DNA of 64,000 nt from the NCBI GenBank assembly GCA_008508345.1, contig QNGE01003805.1, positions 1 to 64,000 of the forward strand. Reading direction: 5' to 3'. Position 1 is the first letter of the stretch; every line of letters starts with the position of its first letter. The notes under the pieces are model-generated. The model was not told where the DNA came from, did not search any database, and saw only the letters and a list, made by a program, of their open reading frames with translations. Shown piece by piece: positions 1 to 11,634 of the stretch. The DNA comes from Paragonimus westermani (taxonomy: Eukaryota; Platyhelminthes; Trematoda; Plagiorchiida; Troglotrematidae). A program made the translations under genes and the position numbers.

Positions 1-1111
1 ATATATGGTCCTGGTTATCATTATTTGCTAGCATCTACCATTGTCCGTCTTCTTACGGCTATGTTCAAATTTATGAAGGTAACCAACTGTTTCAGGTAAC
101 CGAATCATCAAACCCATAAGCACAAGGCTTTCTATCGGCCAAAAACAAACCGCTATACTGTTAAGAGTTTGAATGTGATAACTGGCACTACACCACGCAC
201 GTAGCACCTCCTACATGATATCATGCTAGCTTTTTCACTGTCAGAAATCTGCGGCAAATGGCTTAATCACTTGACCCTGCAAATCTTATTCAGTGGGGAC
301 TTTGAGACCCAGGAAGGCTGATTGTACTGTGTAGTTAATCCACACTGAATCACACCTCCTGCCTATATACTGACGTCTTTCGGGACATTTCTTTTCCATT
401 TGAGGTATGCGCATCAATTAAATGTACCAAAAAAAGATGCATCGAATATGATCGTTTATATTATAATCGTTTCGGATTCTAACCTCTGTTATACACTGTT
501 TTAGGCATGTGAATATCACAGGCCGGAGCGAACAAAATTGAGTTTTTGTTCTTGCCACTTCCTGTGCATTGAAAGGAGAGCACAGCTGTATGTGTTGTGG
601 GACAAATATAACAGACAATTTTCATTTTAAATAGAAACAAAAAAAGGTGAACTGTTTTGTTTGAACAGCACCTCGAAAAAGTAGCTCTGAATATTTTATT
701 TTCGTAATTAGCAGACGTATGATGGAACCTGCTATCTTCTTGTTTGTTTTTGCAAAAACACCCACCGAGAAATCAGTAGAGTATTGAATTACAGCATGCT
801 AGCTACATTATTCGATTTTCAGTCATGCGAAATAGTATTCCGACTGCGTTTGTATCATGTGCCTTTCATACCACAGTGTAGTAAGCTTATAACTTGTAAA
901 CGATACCGTTCAGCAAACTGTTACAACGTACGTTTTCTAATAATTGCGCACCTTTTTAAAATAACAACTGGTAATTTAACCCATTCACAGCTTTGCTTCT
1001 GGAGGAAGGCAGATTTTTAATACCTTCATACTCGTGTGAATGTAAATTATCCTAGAACACTTGAAACGATTTGTGAAACACAATACACTTACACAATTTG
1101 TTGTCACTTGA
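1..1111. other. Non-coding stretch, nothing identified
   Basis: Only short open frames occur. On the minus strand a pyrimidine-rich tract ending in CAG near 562 precedes about 26 open codons, but the possible donor after it (GTTAGA) is poor, so no exon is called. I see no repeat family member here. Confidence 0.5.
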
Positions 1112-1324
1112 TCACCAGTGATAATTTAAATTAGGTGAATTGTCATTTACTGCCTCAGTTGACATTGAACAATAAGTTTTCACGGCAATGATGTAAGCTC
1201 CAAACAAAGTAATTAAAACGGTTCGTTGCAGGAATCCCCGGCTAATTAGTGTAATCAAGTTGGCTTGTTTATCCAGTGAATTAGAAGTATTCCCCTCTAT
1301 ATCTTCAGTTTCGTTTGCACTCAT
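1112..1324 (-). CDS. Hypothetical small protein with one membrane helix (70 codons)
   Basis: A complete ATG-to-stop frame of 70 residues. The N-terminal 20 residues are polar and acidic (MSANETEDIEGN...). Residues of roughly 33-50 form a hydrophobic stretch (TVLITLFGAYIIAV) flanked by Arg and Lys, which would fit a single-pass membrane protein. The C-terminus is Asn-rich. A GGTTAG precedes the ATG, so the start could also be an exon boundary, although the pyrimidine tract is weak. A GTAAGT lies 22 nt past the stop and I give it no meaning. No family is recognised. A chance frame of this length is quite possible in AT-rich DNA; the ATG start, acidic head and basic-flanked helix are the only arguments for it. 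Confidence 0.2.
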   Translation of the reverse strand: MSANETEDIEGNTSNSLDKQANLITLISRGFLQRTVLITLFGAYIIAVKTYCSMSTEAVNDNSPNLNYHW

Positions 1325-2758
1325 CTAACCATCATTTCCGAGGTGGCACACTTGAAACAGAGAATTACATGATTGTAATTGCAGAAAAATGCTTTGTTTT
1401 AATTCAAGATATGTTGACCACAAGACTGTAACGACGATTCCAAAAAGGGCTGTCTAAACTACAGGGACTCTGTATTGCTGAAATGAAACAGAATGCCTCG
1501 AAATCAAACAACTGGACGTCGTTTAGTTCAAAATTAAAAGAATGCAATCAAACCTAACGATAAACTTGAGTAGTTTTCTGACAAATGACCACGGTCAATT
1601 GCTTTCTACAAGATGGTTGTGGTTGCTTAGGCTTAGGCTTCATGACGTTTACAACTATCCTGCTACACAAGAATTTCAAATGGAGAAGAATTTTTGTTTT
1701 AACCAACTTAATACAGCTCATTGAAAGAGATATGATATTGTTTCGACTTATATTGATAACACACCGAGTTATTCATATGGAGGTTTGCTCTGGAAAGTTA
1801 TGATACGAATGGAATCATAATCAACGCCATGGACGTTTACATGATAGGTGGCTTACCGCCGAACTCGTTAAGCCACTCTGGAAATTCTGAGGTCTCACCT
1901 CTGGGGGCAGTTGCATAACTACCTCTGGGGTACCGTACAAACTTTGCGGGATAACGCAAACGGAACTGAGCATTTTGAAATCAGATATCGCCCGCACTAA
2001 GTGATATATCCCCAGAAATGATCCCTAGTACTAGCGAAACAGAGTAAAAGAATATTGCTGAGGATTTATATCTAGGCAGTCTGTTTCACACCTCTTATTA
2101 TGGACTGCATGAGATACACAGGAATGGTTGGCGCATTTGTAAAAAATACCGTGTAGCGAATAAGATAGTTGTCTGAGATATATTGAGAGGCTAAATACGT
2201 CACATTTATATCACATAGTTCACGGAGAAATCATCAATAGAGTAAACGGAGATTGAATTGACTGACCTCATTAGCCACACGTCTCCCGTCTACCCCCTTG
2301 GTGATTTATTTTTGAAGTGTGTGATATAACTGTGATGCATCTGACCTGATAACGAATTACTGAAGACGAAAGTGAAGTCGTGGCCCGAAAAAGAGTTTGA
2401 GGTTTGATTTTCACCAAAGCATCTAGCTAACTCTTGAAAGTTGTATGCATATGTTTATTAAGACACAAACTCGAACCTCAACGTTTGACAAGTTTTGCAT
2501 TCACTGCTAAAAAATCATTAACTATTCAATCTTAAAACGACCACCAACGGCTTCAAAGCTGTTCGGTAAAATGGGCCATATTGGTATTTTGTCCTGCATC
2601 TTAGCACAGGACGTTTGCCACATGATTCATCAATAGTGCGGTCTCTCTACTCTGGACTGAATGTGTAGTGCCCACTAGTTTCACTATACCCAGGCGCAAT
2701 CATAAGCACATTTAGACAGTGACTTCAACCATACCCAGCGGGCTGCATTTGTGGAAAC
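1325..2758. other. Non-coding stretch, nothing identified
   Basis: Two overlapping plus-strand frames of 60-72 codons near 1542-1803 have no splice or start context. No repeat, tRNA or element domain was seen. Confidence 0.5.
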
Positions 2759-3001
2759 ATGAAGTTAGTGCTCTATAACGGCGTACTACTGCAAAAGAGA
2801 GATTGCTATAAGTGTGGGAAATCATATTTCTATAATTTCTTCCGTTCTCAACGGTCGCAGAACCAAACTACAAAGGCCATTACCATAACACGCAATCACA
2901 TTAGGGATTATCTCACCAAAGTCACGTTAACCTTAATGTTAGAGGTTAGATACCAGCAGTTACAAAGAGTTGAAAATCGGCATGTAGCTATGCTTTTGTA
3001 A
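2759..3001 (+). CDS. Unrecognised 80-codon frame, doubtful
   Basis: An ATG-initiated frame of 80 residues. Its first half carries a Cys pair (CYKCG, about residues 16-20) followed by aromatic residues. Only one CxxC is present, so this is not a zinc knuckle or zinc finger that I can defend. Basic residues are frequent in the middle. No acceptor, donor, promoter or poly(A) motif that I trust flanks it. It is listed for completeness, and the most likely explanation is chance. Confidence 0.1.
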   Translation: MKLVLYNGVLLQKRDCYKCGKSYFYNFFRSQRSQNQTTKAITITRNHIRDYLTKVTLTLMLEVRYQQLQRVENRHVAMLL

Positions 3002-6000
3002 TTCGGACTTCATGCACAAAGTAAAACTCGTTGCCATTCAATCGTGCGTGATTGTGAATTTGCGCTTGGTGTGCCTGGTCAAAGGATCAACCCTCCACGA
3101 TAATGCACACACATCGTCTCGCCAACTTGTCTCTCAAATTTTATATCGATTCACCTCTAGTTTCAGTGTACACATCAGATGAGTATTTGTCATACTAAGT
3201 GACTGAACACACCCATAAATGTTGGAACAATTGAACACAATATTCACGAACCAGTGAAACAGCTGTTCTCAAACCACTGTTCACGAATACTAAACAGTTT
3301 ACAACTACACATGATTCGTTCAGAAGACTGTTGTGCAGTTGGATACGGAGTTCTGGTGGAGCAGTAGTTAGCACAGCTTATCAGCGTGCGTTGTGTGCAA
3401 AAGCATTTGAGAAAAGTAAATCGCTTACCATCATTCTGTTCACCTAATATCTGGTGTGATTATAAACGTCTTCAGTCATTGTTTATCCTAATTTACCCTA
3501 ATAGACCGCCATGCAAACGACTATTAGAGAGCAGGTTATTCCGACCCTGCATTGAAAAGGCGACAATGTCACAACCGACGTACATAACCTACACCTTAAT
3601 TACAGTTGGTACTCACGCATGAGTGTCGCTCAGATTGTTCATATTCGTGACTGAACAAAACGTTCTGTCTCACACATAGTCTCTCAGTTTGCTTACAGTT
3701 GCAGTGACCTCTATATCAAAAGAACATATCGGTGACTACGACAAGGGATCGCTGAACGTATACCTAAGTGGTTGGTGCACCAGATGACTCAACAAGCAAT
3801 GACAATGGAGCTATTCAGCGGAAACCCGACCTTATCCTTTGCAGAGCGCACCGTGGAAACTGGTCAAATTTTTGATCCCGCTAAAGTGTTTCCGACACTA
3901 CCGTCTAATCAAAATCCTCAATTACTTACTTTCACCGAAGTAACCTTAATCGTTACTCGCCTTCCGACCCTGGATAAGCAAATATTGTTGATTCAAGCAG
4001 TGTGCCTGCCCTTGAAGTGCTAACACACCTTGTTTCAAGTAAACTCTGTTGCTGACTGTTTCTATCGTTGTTGCTATCATTATATCCTATTTGTTTTAAT
4101 AGTTTACTTTCGTGGCTGAAGGGAGTAATTCATTTACTGTCTTGTTAATATCTCGCGAGACATGCCTTTTGTAGCGAATGGTAGGCTGGATCGGGGACTC
4201 TCAGTATCCTCAAGTCAGAAAATAGCCTGCATATCTTACATTCCCGAGTGACGAGACCGAACGAAGTGTTAGCAATTAGCAAAATACCATCTGTCCACAG
4301 TGGCGAACATTTATTTTGTTGGAAAATTCTCCTTTGAACCATAAGGAATGAATAGTTCGATTATCTCTCCTTAATTCAGCTTATTTACACGTGTTCAAAC
4401 AATTTAAAATAATGTTTAGGAATGTGAAAAAAGGAAGAGCACGGTATTAAATTATGACGTTGATTAGGAAATTATAAGCAAAGGCCTTATGTTATACAAA
4501 CGACAAATCATCAGCGTTGATGTTAATTGATTTAGAACTCAGACATTCGCTCCACAGATTGTGAGGTTGAGCTCTGTTTGCAAACAAACGTCAGTAATGT
4601 AACCTCCTTTTTGGCAAATACAAGACTTATAGAAATCTCTTTGCGAACAACGAACCGAAGTGATTAATCGAACAACAGTGGATGTCGTGACGGCCAGCAG
4701 TTGATCACAAATCAGCTTGAGAAGATTTGTTGAGAACACGTCAACGGTACGAAAGTTTTGTTTTGATCTACTCTGTAGTCAATGTGATTAAAAATCAATT
4801 TACTGCTCCGTTGATAGTCTTGGAGACACAGGTTTCTGATAAGGACACATGGTTTTCGTTGTTCCACTTACACGACCGTCTAGTTGTGCGAGCAACGCAT
4901 CCTGTTCTGCAACAGCAGAAGAGTAAATATATAAGTGTAGGCTGAGTAAAGTTAGGCAAATTGTGTTTCAGCCTGAAATCAAATGTGTGGAAGATAGTGC
5001 TTCATCCACAAAAGATTGCCATGTTCAACATAATGCTGACAGTTTGAAAAGCTTCACGATGAGCCCTCTCTGTCCTATTAGCATGCTCAAATAATGAATA
5101 GACGAAGCTGGTTTTCCCTTGCACTATGGTGACTGGATTGCTGGATCTAGTGGTGATCAAGTTTCGGGTTGTAAACCTGTTAGGATGGTAAATATATTGT
5201 AATGAAATAAAGGTCAGTCCTAACTCTTAGTTTGCTGCTTCTACTGAGCACATTGTTCGTGTTCCGATGATAAGATATTAAACAAGGTTGAGCTTCTTTG
5301 TGAGTAACACAAAGATATTAACATGTGTTTAGTGCTTTGTCCATCATAAGTTGCGATAAACCAGGTACCGTGAAGTCCTACCTTTTTGTCGTTTCCTGAT
5401 TGGACGGCTGAGCAACATCAACTGGGTCCTTATCGGAGTTCATTAGGGCCAAATTGTCACTCGAATATTGCCCACAGAACACATGTATTCAAACTTAACG
5501 TTGAACCGTTGAAAATTCAGTTTTCCCTTGTAAATACCTTTCCGCCGTTCACCAAACAGAGACCTCAAGGCGACTCTATTTATTCACTGGTGCAATTAAC
5601 CTCTGAGCCCAAACTCTAAGCTGAATGCGAGACACAGTAGCCATGCTTTAAGAATTGGTGCTAATATACCGGCATTGATACTTAATTTATTGAACCATTC
5701 ACAAGTGGGATTACCAGTCACTATTAGAAGGGCACTGGCGCACAATTAAGAAACGCCTAAATAACGTGTAGTATTATATTTGTTGGCAATGCACTCAAAC
5801 ATTTTTCGTTGGCTGTGTAGGCACGTTCTGCTATGTTAGCTGTTTTGCCGTCATATGATTGTTTGAGTCACAGGCGCGTCTTGGTTTTAAATTCGTCCTG
5901 AAAACTTAAGATAGACAGTATAACCGAGCAGCATGATACTTCACTGCAGACGGCTTACGCAAATTAATATATTTCGCAGAAGTCTGCTTAACATGGCACT

Positions 6001-7224
6001 AACCAAATCATTTTTGTCGACGCCGTTCGATTACAACACTATGGATGAACACTGCGCATTTTTTACTCTAGTTGCACAACCACTAAGATGCGCTGCTGCG
6101 TACGTTTCAACTTATGTTCTTTTTATGGAAAAAATAATAACCTTATTTTTTTCAAACGTAATTTTGTGTCCGCCAGTCACAGCAACCATTATTCTTGTTC
6201 CATCAAACCGGATCCTCACAGTTGAATAGCTCCTCGTTAGGAAGTAAAAAACAACAATTTTGCATCTGAAGTTATCGCCCAGTCGAAAAGCACCAATACA
6301 AGCCAGCAATACAGCAATTATATAATACTTTGAATGGCCTATGAAAGAAATGGAGTGTACGAAAATCTAATGACAGCAACCACAAAAATGAGTTAGTCAA
6401 CCTGTGAACCCCAGTGTTACAAAGAGTCAATGAGGCGTGTTCTTCCGCTCCAGTACATCTCTATGACACAGACTAGACTTGTGCCAAAGAAAAGACTGTA
6501 ATACGTTCAAACAAAAACTTCTTCATAATCGCGTCAAGACAACTTCTACTCAATTTTGTATATTTGGCAAACCCTGTAGATTTTACTGTCAAAACTGTGA
6601 GCCTGAACTTTGAAAAATAATGGTTTTAGGTCTGGATGAAATATCAGGCATTAAAGGCACACAGTTTGGCTACCAGTTTGCAATGCTTTGTCACGTTGAA
6701 TAAATTACATAAGACAACGAATACTTCACATCTGAACACTGAATTTACTGAACGGACTACACCTCAATATGGCTAGTCTTCTTAGTTAGGTATTCAGCCG
6801 ATGATTTACCTTTGATAGAACGGTTGCATAAACACCATTACTACCACAAAACATATCAGTGGTATCGCCCTGCATGAAGCCTACTCATATTATTTTTATC
6901 TCACCACTTATCCAAACGAACCGTCGTGAAACTCTTGAAAGATTTATTTTACATGGAACTAATAATTGTCTCCTCTACCAATTTAGACGAATAGTTTTAT
7001 TCCGTGTAGGGTCTTGCTTGACTGTCCTTGTAAAGCCTTTTTGATTACATCAGGCCTGTATGCTGAGTTATACTGTAAACCCGATCATTATGTTGTCAAC
7101 AATTTCTCATAAATGTTCAGTCCTTTTGCTCTCTTAAGGCTGATGGATGATCCCCCCCGTTACATTCACGCTGTCCCTTGGGTTTGCACAGCTAACGCTT
7201 AACTGTGTGTGAAACCTTCTGAAG
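3002..7224. other. Unassigned stretch with scattered short frames
   Basis: Several frames of 65-98 codons occur (plus strand 3772-4023, 5386-5619, 5933-6229; minus strand 4145-4342, 4539-4739). The 98-codon plus-strand frame at 5933 has an ATG and two hydrophobic stretches but no splice context. On the minus strand, a 40-nt segment at 3930-3969 is bracketed by a CAG acceptor and a GTAAGT donor; it is treated as a separate observation. No transposon domain was recognised. Confidence 0.4.
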
Positions 7225-7273
7225 ATGTATTACTGGCGAATTGTCTGGCAGTTTTCGTTTGCAAAAATCCAAA

Positions 7274-7351
7274 CGTCGGCTGGACTCGAACCAGCGACCG
7301 AAACAGCACTCTCCAACGCGGCAAGCGCTCTACCAGCTAAGCTACGAACCC
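7274..7351 (-). repeat. tRNA-like module, probably a SINE head or tRNA pseudogene
   Basis: Read on the minus strand, this shows an A-box (TAGCTTAGCTGG), a D-arm that pairs GCTT with GAGC, and a B-box (GGTTCGAGTCC) inside a perfect 5-bp T-arm (GCTGG/CCAGC). The anticodon arm pairs at 4 of 5 positions. The loop lacks the usual T33 and the acceptor stem does not close, so a working tRNA is unlikely. A polymerase III promoter of this shape is typical of tRNA-derived SINEs. The neighbouring 7380-7560 may belong to the same element, but I see no second copy in the window to define its ends. Confidence 0.6.
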
Positions 7352-7717
7352 ACGCTGGAAGTTTGGAAATTTCACATTTGAACACGCCTACCCACCCTTC
7401 CCACTATCTCATATGGGATCCACCAAATGATCCAGCCGATTGACTGCTCAAGCAGTATTTCTTGATCGGCACACGGTGGAATCCACCAGCGCCACCGACG
7501 AGCTGAATCATTTCATGGTCTCCCGTTCCGGAAAGATGCGGGTTATTTTTTCCTTTTTTGCGCATAATTATTCTGTAGTTGTGGTTATTCATGTGATGGC
7601 CAGTTTGTTGTTTCTAACAAGAATTGCTGAGTTACTGCCCAATAAGTACTGCTGCTGATTTGATACTGAAACATGTATTACTAATATAAGAAATGTTTGT
7701 GTAATTTTTCTTGGCAG

Positions 7718-7818
7718 ATATGTGCGGTTCATCACTGTTTTTGCTGGGATATTATGCTTTTTGCATTGTGTGGTGTAATGAACGACAGTACAATATTGTC
7801 AGGCGTGATGATGTTTAA
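7718..7818 (+). CDS. Possible 3' exon ending in a membrane helix
   Basis: A pyrimidine-rich tract ends in GGCAG at 7717. The next bases open a frame: two bases complete a codon, then 32 codons start at an ATG (7720) and stop at TAA (7816-7818). The translated segment has a hydrophobic run (SSLFLLGYYAFCIVW) followed by a polar tail ending RRDDV, as at the end of a membrane protein or in a very small one. No AATAAA follows closely and no upstream exon was found, so the model is incomplete. No family is recognised. Confidence 0.22.
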
Positions 7819-8187
7819 GCTGTTTTTGTTTAACGTTCACAATGGCCAAATAACGCTCCTACTCTGGCTAACGCCCTAAAATCAACACCAAACTTCTGTC
7901 AACGACCTTACTGATGTACAGCTCACATCCATTAGACGATCGTGGCGGTACCACCAAACGATAGTCTGGTAGAGGAAAAACATTCTGTTTACTAAGAACG
8001 TGTTATAAGGGATTTTTCATTTTTGATCAGAGTGAATATCTGTTCAGTACTGTTTTTTGAACGAAATCTCGTTCAAAGCCGTTTTGTCGAACCATCCAAG
8101 CAACGCTGATCTCTCAGCTGAGATAAATTGTGGGGTTAAAGTGGTCCTAAAAATTTTAGTTTTGAGAGGCCCAGCAATTTCTCAAAA

Positions 8188-8230
8188 ATGAAACCCGAAA
8201 AGAGTGAAAACAAAGAACCCGATAAAGAGA
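8188..8230 (+). CDS. Possible first coding exon, Lys/Glu-rich N-terminus
   Basis: ATG at 8188 in a favourable context (CAAAAATGA) opens 14 codons plus one base, which read MKPEKSENKEPDKE. The frame is closed upstream by an in-frame TAA at 8137. It meets a consensus splice donor, GAGA|GTAAGT, at 8231. The short charged N-terminus followed at once by a donor is a common layout for metazoan first exons. The next exon would have to supply two bases; I could not identify it. The minus-strand exon at 8586 lies 355 nt away in the opposing orientation, so the two models cannot both be simple, non-overlapping genes. Confidence 0.3.
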
Positions 8231-8585
8231 GTAAGTTTTGTTGTTGTTATGTGTATCTTTGTAAACTAATTTCAATTTGAGTTAGTGCACGCGTACGTGC
8301 CTATATGTTAATGTCAGCGCCACAACTTTAGTCGCTTTTTCTGTGTGAAAGGGTGCGATGTATTAAGTATTTGGGGCTGCTCGTGTTTTTTATGGCTGTG
8401 TGCTGTGCAATGTGTAGAGATCATAACTGATCATACCTAAAAGTTGAGTTGCACCGTCTTGAAATGTAATACTTTCAAATGCGAGATATAGTGTGTCTAT
8501 AAATATATGCAGTTGTGCAATTTTTACCGGTCCTTATCTCTTAGTGTTTGAAAGAATAATGCAGTTAGAGTGTCCTTTCCCTCAC

Positions 8586-8819
8586 CTTCAAAAGAGAGCG
8601 TAGTATTTCGGCATTCACGTGCATGACAGACTTTTGAATCTGCGTTCTATGTTCTGCAATTTTCAGTAAAGCGTCATCGCAAAGAAAGCCAGGTAATAGT
8701 TGTACTACTGTGACGGATGAGTGGAGAATGCTTCTAGAGATTTTCTGTGACCGATCGTGTAACGAAGCATTGATTCCAGGAAGTGACAAACGAACACCAT
8801 CATGTATATTGTGCAGCAT
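8586..8819 (-). CDS. Possible coding exon, helical, unrecognised
   Basis: The minus-strand frame runs from an ATG at 8819 for 78 codons in phase 0 to a strong donor, TTTTGAAG|GTGAGG, with the donor bases at 8585-8580. Inside it, a pyrimidine-rich tract ending in CACAG (next base 8707) offers an alternative internal-exon start of 8707, which would need one base from an upstream exon. The C-terminal 40 residues are Leu, Lys, Glu and Gln-rich and look helical (LLPGFLCDDALLKIAEHRTQ and on). An in-frame TGA lies just above the ATG. I do not recognise the family. It could be downstream of the exon pair at 13.1-13.7 kb, but the connecting exons were not found. Confidence 0.3.
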
Positions 8820-11302
8820 ATTCGGCAATGTTCAGATCGTTTCTTCAGTGTTGTTAATTGTTGTTGCAACAATCGAATTCAGTATGAGATGCTTATAATG
8901 TGATTGAGAGGAATGACAGCGCAAAGTTGAATGCGAAATTAGTTGGTTAGATGGCAGATGTCTTTTGATACTAAATTGCTTACTTGAGTCAAGATTTAAG
9001 AAGCAAAGAACCTACAGGAACTAACATCTCCCTCGCCATCCCTCCGTTAAGTCCCTTTGCTGCAGAAATAAAAGTTTCTGGAAATGTCTTGAACACGATA
9101 TTGCAAGAGACCCATCTGTTGACTGGGTACTGATGATGTTTATATACGAACATTTTATTGTTAATTGTCATAGGGTTCTACACTGGTTTGCACAACGACT
9201 AACAGAGATGGTTGAGCGATTTGTAACCCCGAGCTCCCTATATTCATTTCTTCAAACTACAGTGAAGTTATGACAGGCGATTTGCTAGCAGTTTTATTCA
9301 CCCAGCGTGCAACCACTGAACATGTAACAAACTCTATATAAAAACAATAAATAAACGTACAAATCACTGAAAATCAATCAATCATGCATTATCGATCCGA
9401 TTATTAACATTGGGAGGACACTGTTTGCGTCAGTTTCTTATGCACATGTAAGACTGTATCCTTCTGTTTGGTTGGCATCAAGTCACTTAACACTACCTGG
9501 TGTCAGTTGCGATTACGTAGCGGTAGAGTGAAGGACCTGACAAGTTCAGTGGTGCAAAAGTTACCAAGATGTTTCATAATTAGGGAGATCTGGCCTACTG
9601 AGTTTTGTGCAGTCACTAAGCCATTGCCAAGTGAACATTTCACACAGTCACGGTTGGGAATACTTTCCGTGGGATCAACATACATGTAGGTGCCGAAAAC
9701 AGTCAACTAGCTAATGACTCAAGTTCAATTTGAACATTTGTATAGCTAGGTAAAAGATGGTATTTTGCTGCAATAACTGATGTTGCACTACAGTTCCTAC
9801 AGTCAAACATTCACTAAAAATGTGTTTCCCGTTCAGAACAATATAGGATCATTCAGCAACTGTGACAAACGCAGGACGTGATTCTACTAACACCGGACGA
9901 TAAAGCTAGTATTGTACTTTTAAAGGAAGGTGATTTTGTGGTGACACTTCACATGGTTTCAGATGATGAACGGAAATTCAAAGTTGACTTTATGCCATGT
10001 GATTGCATTTTAACAAGAAAACAAATAGTGAGAACACTCTATGGCTAAACAAACAAGTTATAGTGAAGCGACTGAAGGCGATGAACACCTATACACGGGA
10101 AGAGAATAAAATTCTAAATCTAAAAAATACTGTGTTTTTTCGAGGTCTGCTATTGCAGTAGAGATTTTTTGTCACAGCACTCTTTAGTTAGCTCCATCTT
10201 CAGTTTGATATCATATTAGGGCTTTGAGTGGTCGTATATTTTAGGCAGATAGCACAATGCTTCTCTCTCGATTCCAGCACCTAACCTCTGAAGTGAATTT
10301 GTTCTTATGATCAAAAAATTTCACAAAAATGGGCTGTTTTTTCAACATGCCATCTGTTGTGTTCGATATAATAGCGTTTTTCTCGTGAAACTGGTCGTGT
10401 AAGTGGCCTCTGGTTGCGTTTACGGTAAATATAAATCCCAAAATAAAATGACGGAGCTACGTGCAACATCTAAATGAATGAATCCGTAGAAGAATATTTT
10501 TAACGGATGCTTCGCATATCGAAATTTCTTAGTTTGCTATTGAGGACTACACGATTTTTAAACTGAACGTCCATACTTGCTTAACGGCATAGGTGAACAT
10601 TGGGAGGTTTTGCTCAAAGTGGGAATATTCAGGGAAATAATATTAAAGCACATCTACTGATTTGAACAAAATAAAATTACGCTGACCTTCTTTTCACTGT
10701 GGCGGACTCATTTGTGTGCCCAATAGTTAGAAATGTTCTAGGATCCTCTTGATAAAAAGGCCAACTAAATTGATTTTTTTTCCAAATAGTTGATAATATA
10801 GCTCATGATTCGAAAACGATCTAGCGTTTTATAAAAAAAAGTTGAGTGAATTAAGAACAATCAATAGAACATGCCGTATAATCAATCATTCTAAACCAAA
10901 ATTTTGACTAAATAGTTAAAAACAAATATTGTACACAATTTCTGATTAGTAGATAAAAAAGGCGACAAACTGTTTGTCTACGCCAACTGCTCGAATGTAT
11001 ACAAGCTTTCTCACTGGTCACTGCTTGTAACATTTGGCTTAAACCCCTTGATTTCTAAAAGAACAGTAAGAAATCCCATCGGCGTTTCTTGCACGATCGA
11101 GCACATCTGCGAGAGAAAAACTAGGTTGAATTCCCGCAAACTTTGAAAATAGCCGATTTTAGGTAACTTATTACAATGGTGAACCTTTATTCCATATACG
11201 ATACCAAGTACAGATATAAAATTGATTAGAATATACAGTAGTGAGATGATTGAATTGTGCCAGTCATCATGTGCAATGCACATTCCTTGAATACTGGAAA
11301 AT
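8820..11302. other. Non-coding or intronic stretch
   Basis: Minus-strand frames at 8989-9171 (with a strong TTTCTGCAG tract inside) and 9503-9706 were considered and not called because no convincing donor follows. AT-rich blocks with many stops fill 9.7-11.0 kb. No repeat family member was recognised before the SINE at 11303. Confidence 0.4.
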
Positions 11303-11634
11303 ATTTCAGGTTGAACTTCATTCACATTTGATCGTAACCTCCGCATTCAGATAAAATTTCCAGCCAGCCTCTTTCGAAAAGAAGCACTAGACTCGAGTTT
11401 CATTCCCATTATAGCTCGTTAGTAGTGCATGTCCTCGCCACGGCCGGGATTTGAACTCCGGCCATTCCAATCATGAAGCAACCGTGTTAACCTCTGCAAC
11501 ATTGACCTCACATTAGGCACGACCGAATTATCAAATCTGAACGCTCAACCACTCTCGCTTGTGAGCAATGATCAGGTTGCCCGATCGTCTCTAGAGGAGA
11601 CACACTAACTGTCCTGTTAACTCCAATCGATAAC
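11303..11634 (-). repeat. SINE, tRNA-derived family 1, copy 1 (near full length)
   Basis: On the minus strand the element starts at about 11634 (GTTATCGATTGGAGTTAACA), runs through a tRNA-like head with the B-box GAGTTCAAATCCCGGCC (about 11443-11459), and ends in a body with TCGAGTCTAGTGCTTCTTTT and GAATGAAGTTCAA. The same order of blocks occurs at 62763-63106, where the 5' boundary is the same. The A-box part of the head is damaged here compared with the last copy (cctctgcaacattgacc against ccactgcgccattgacc on the plus strand). No clear short target-site duplication was seen. Confidence 0.75.

Noticed and set aside
2807..2825. Zinc-knuckle (CCHC) in the frame at 2759
   Set aside because: Only one CxxC is present; no His or fourth Cys at the required spacing.
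7274..7351. Functional tRNA gene
   Set aside because: The acceptor stem does not pair, position 33 is not T, and the variable region is too long for the arm geometry.
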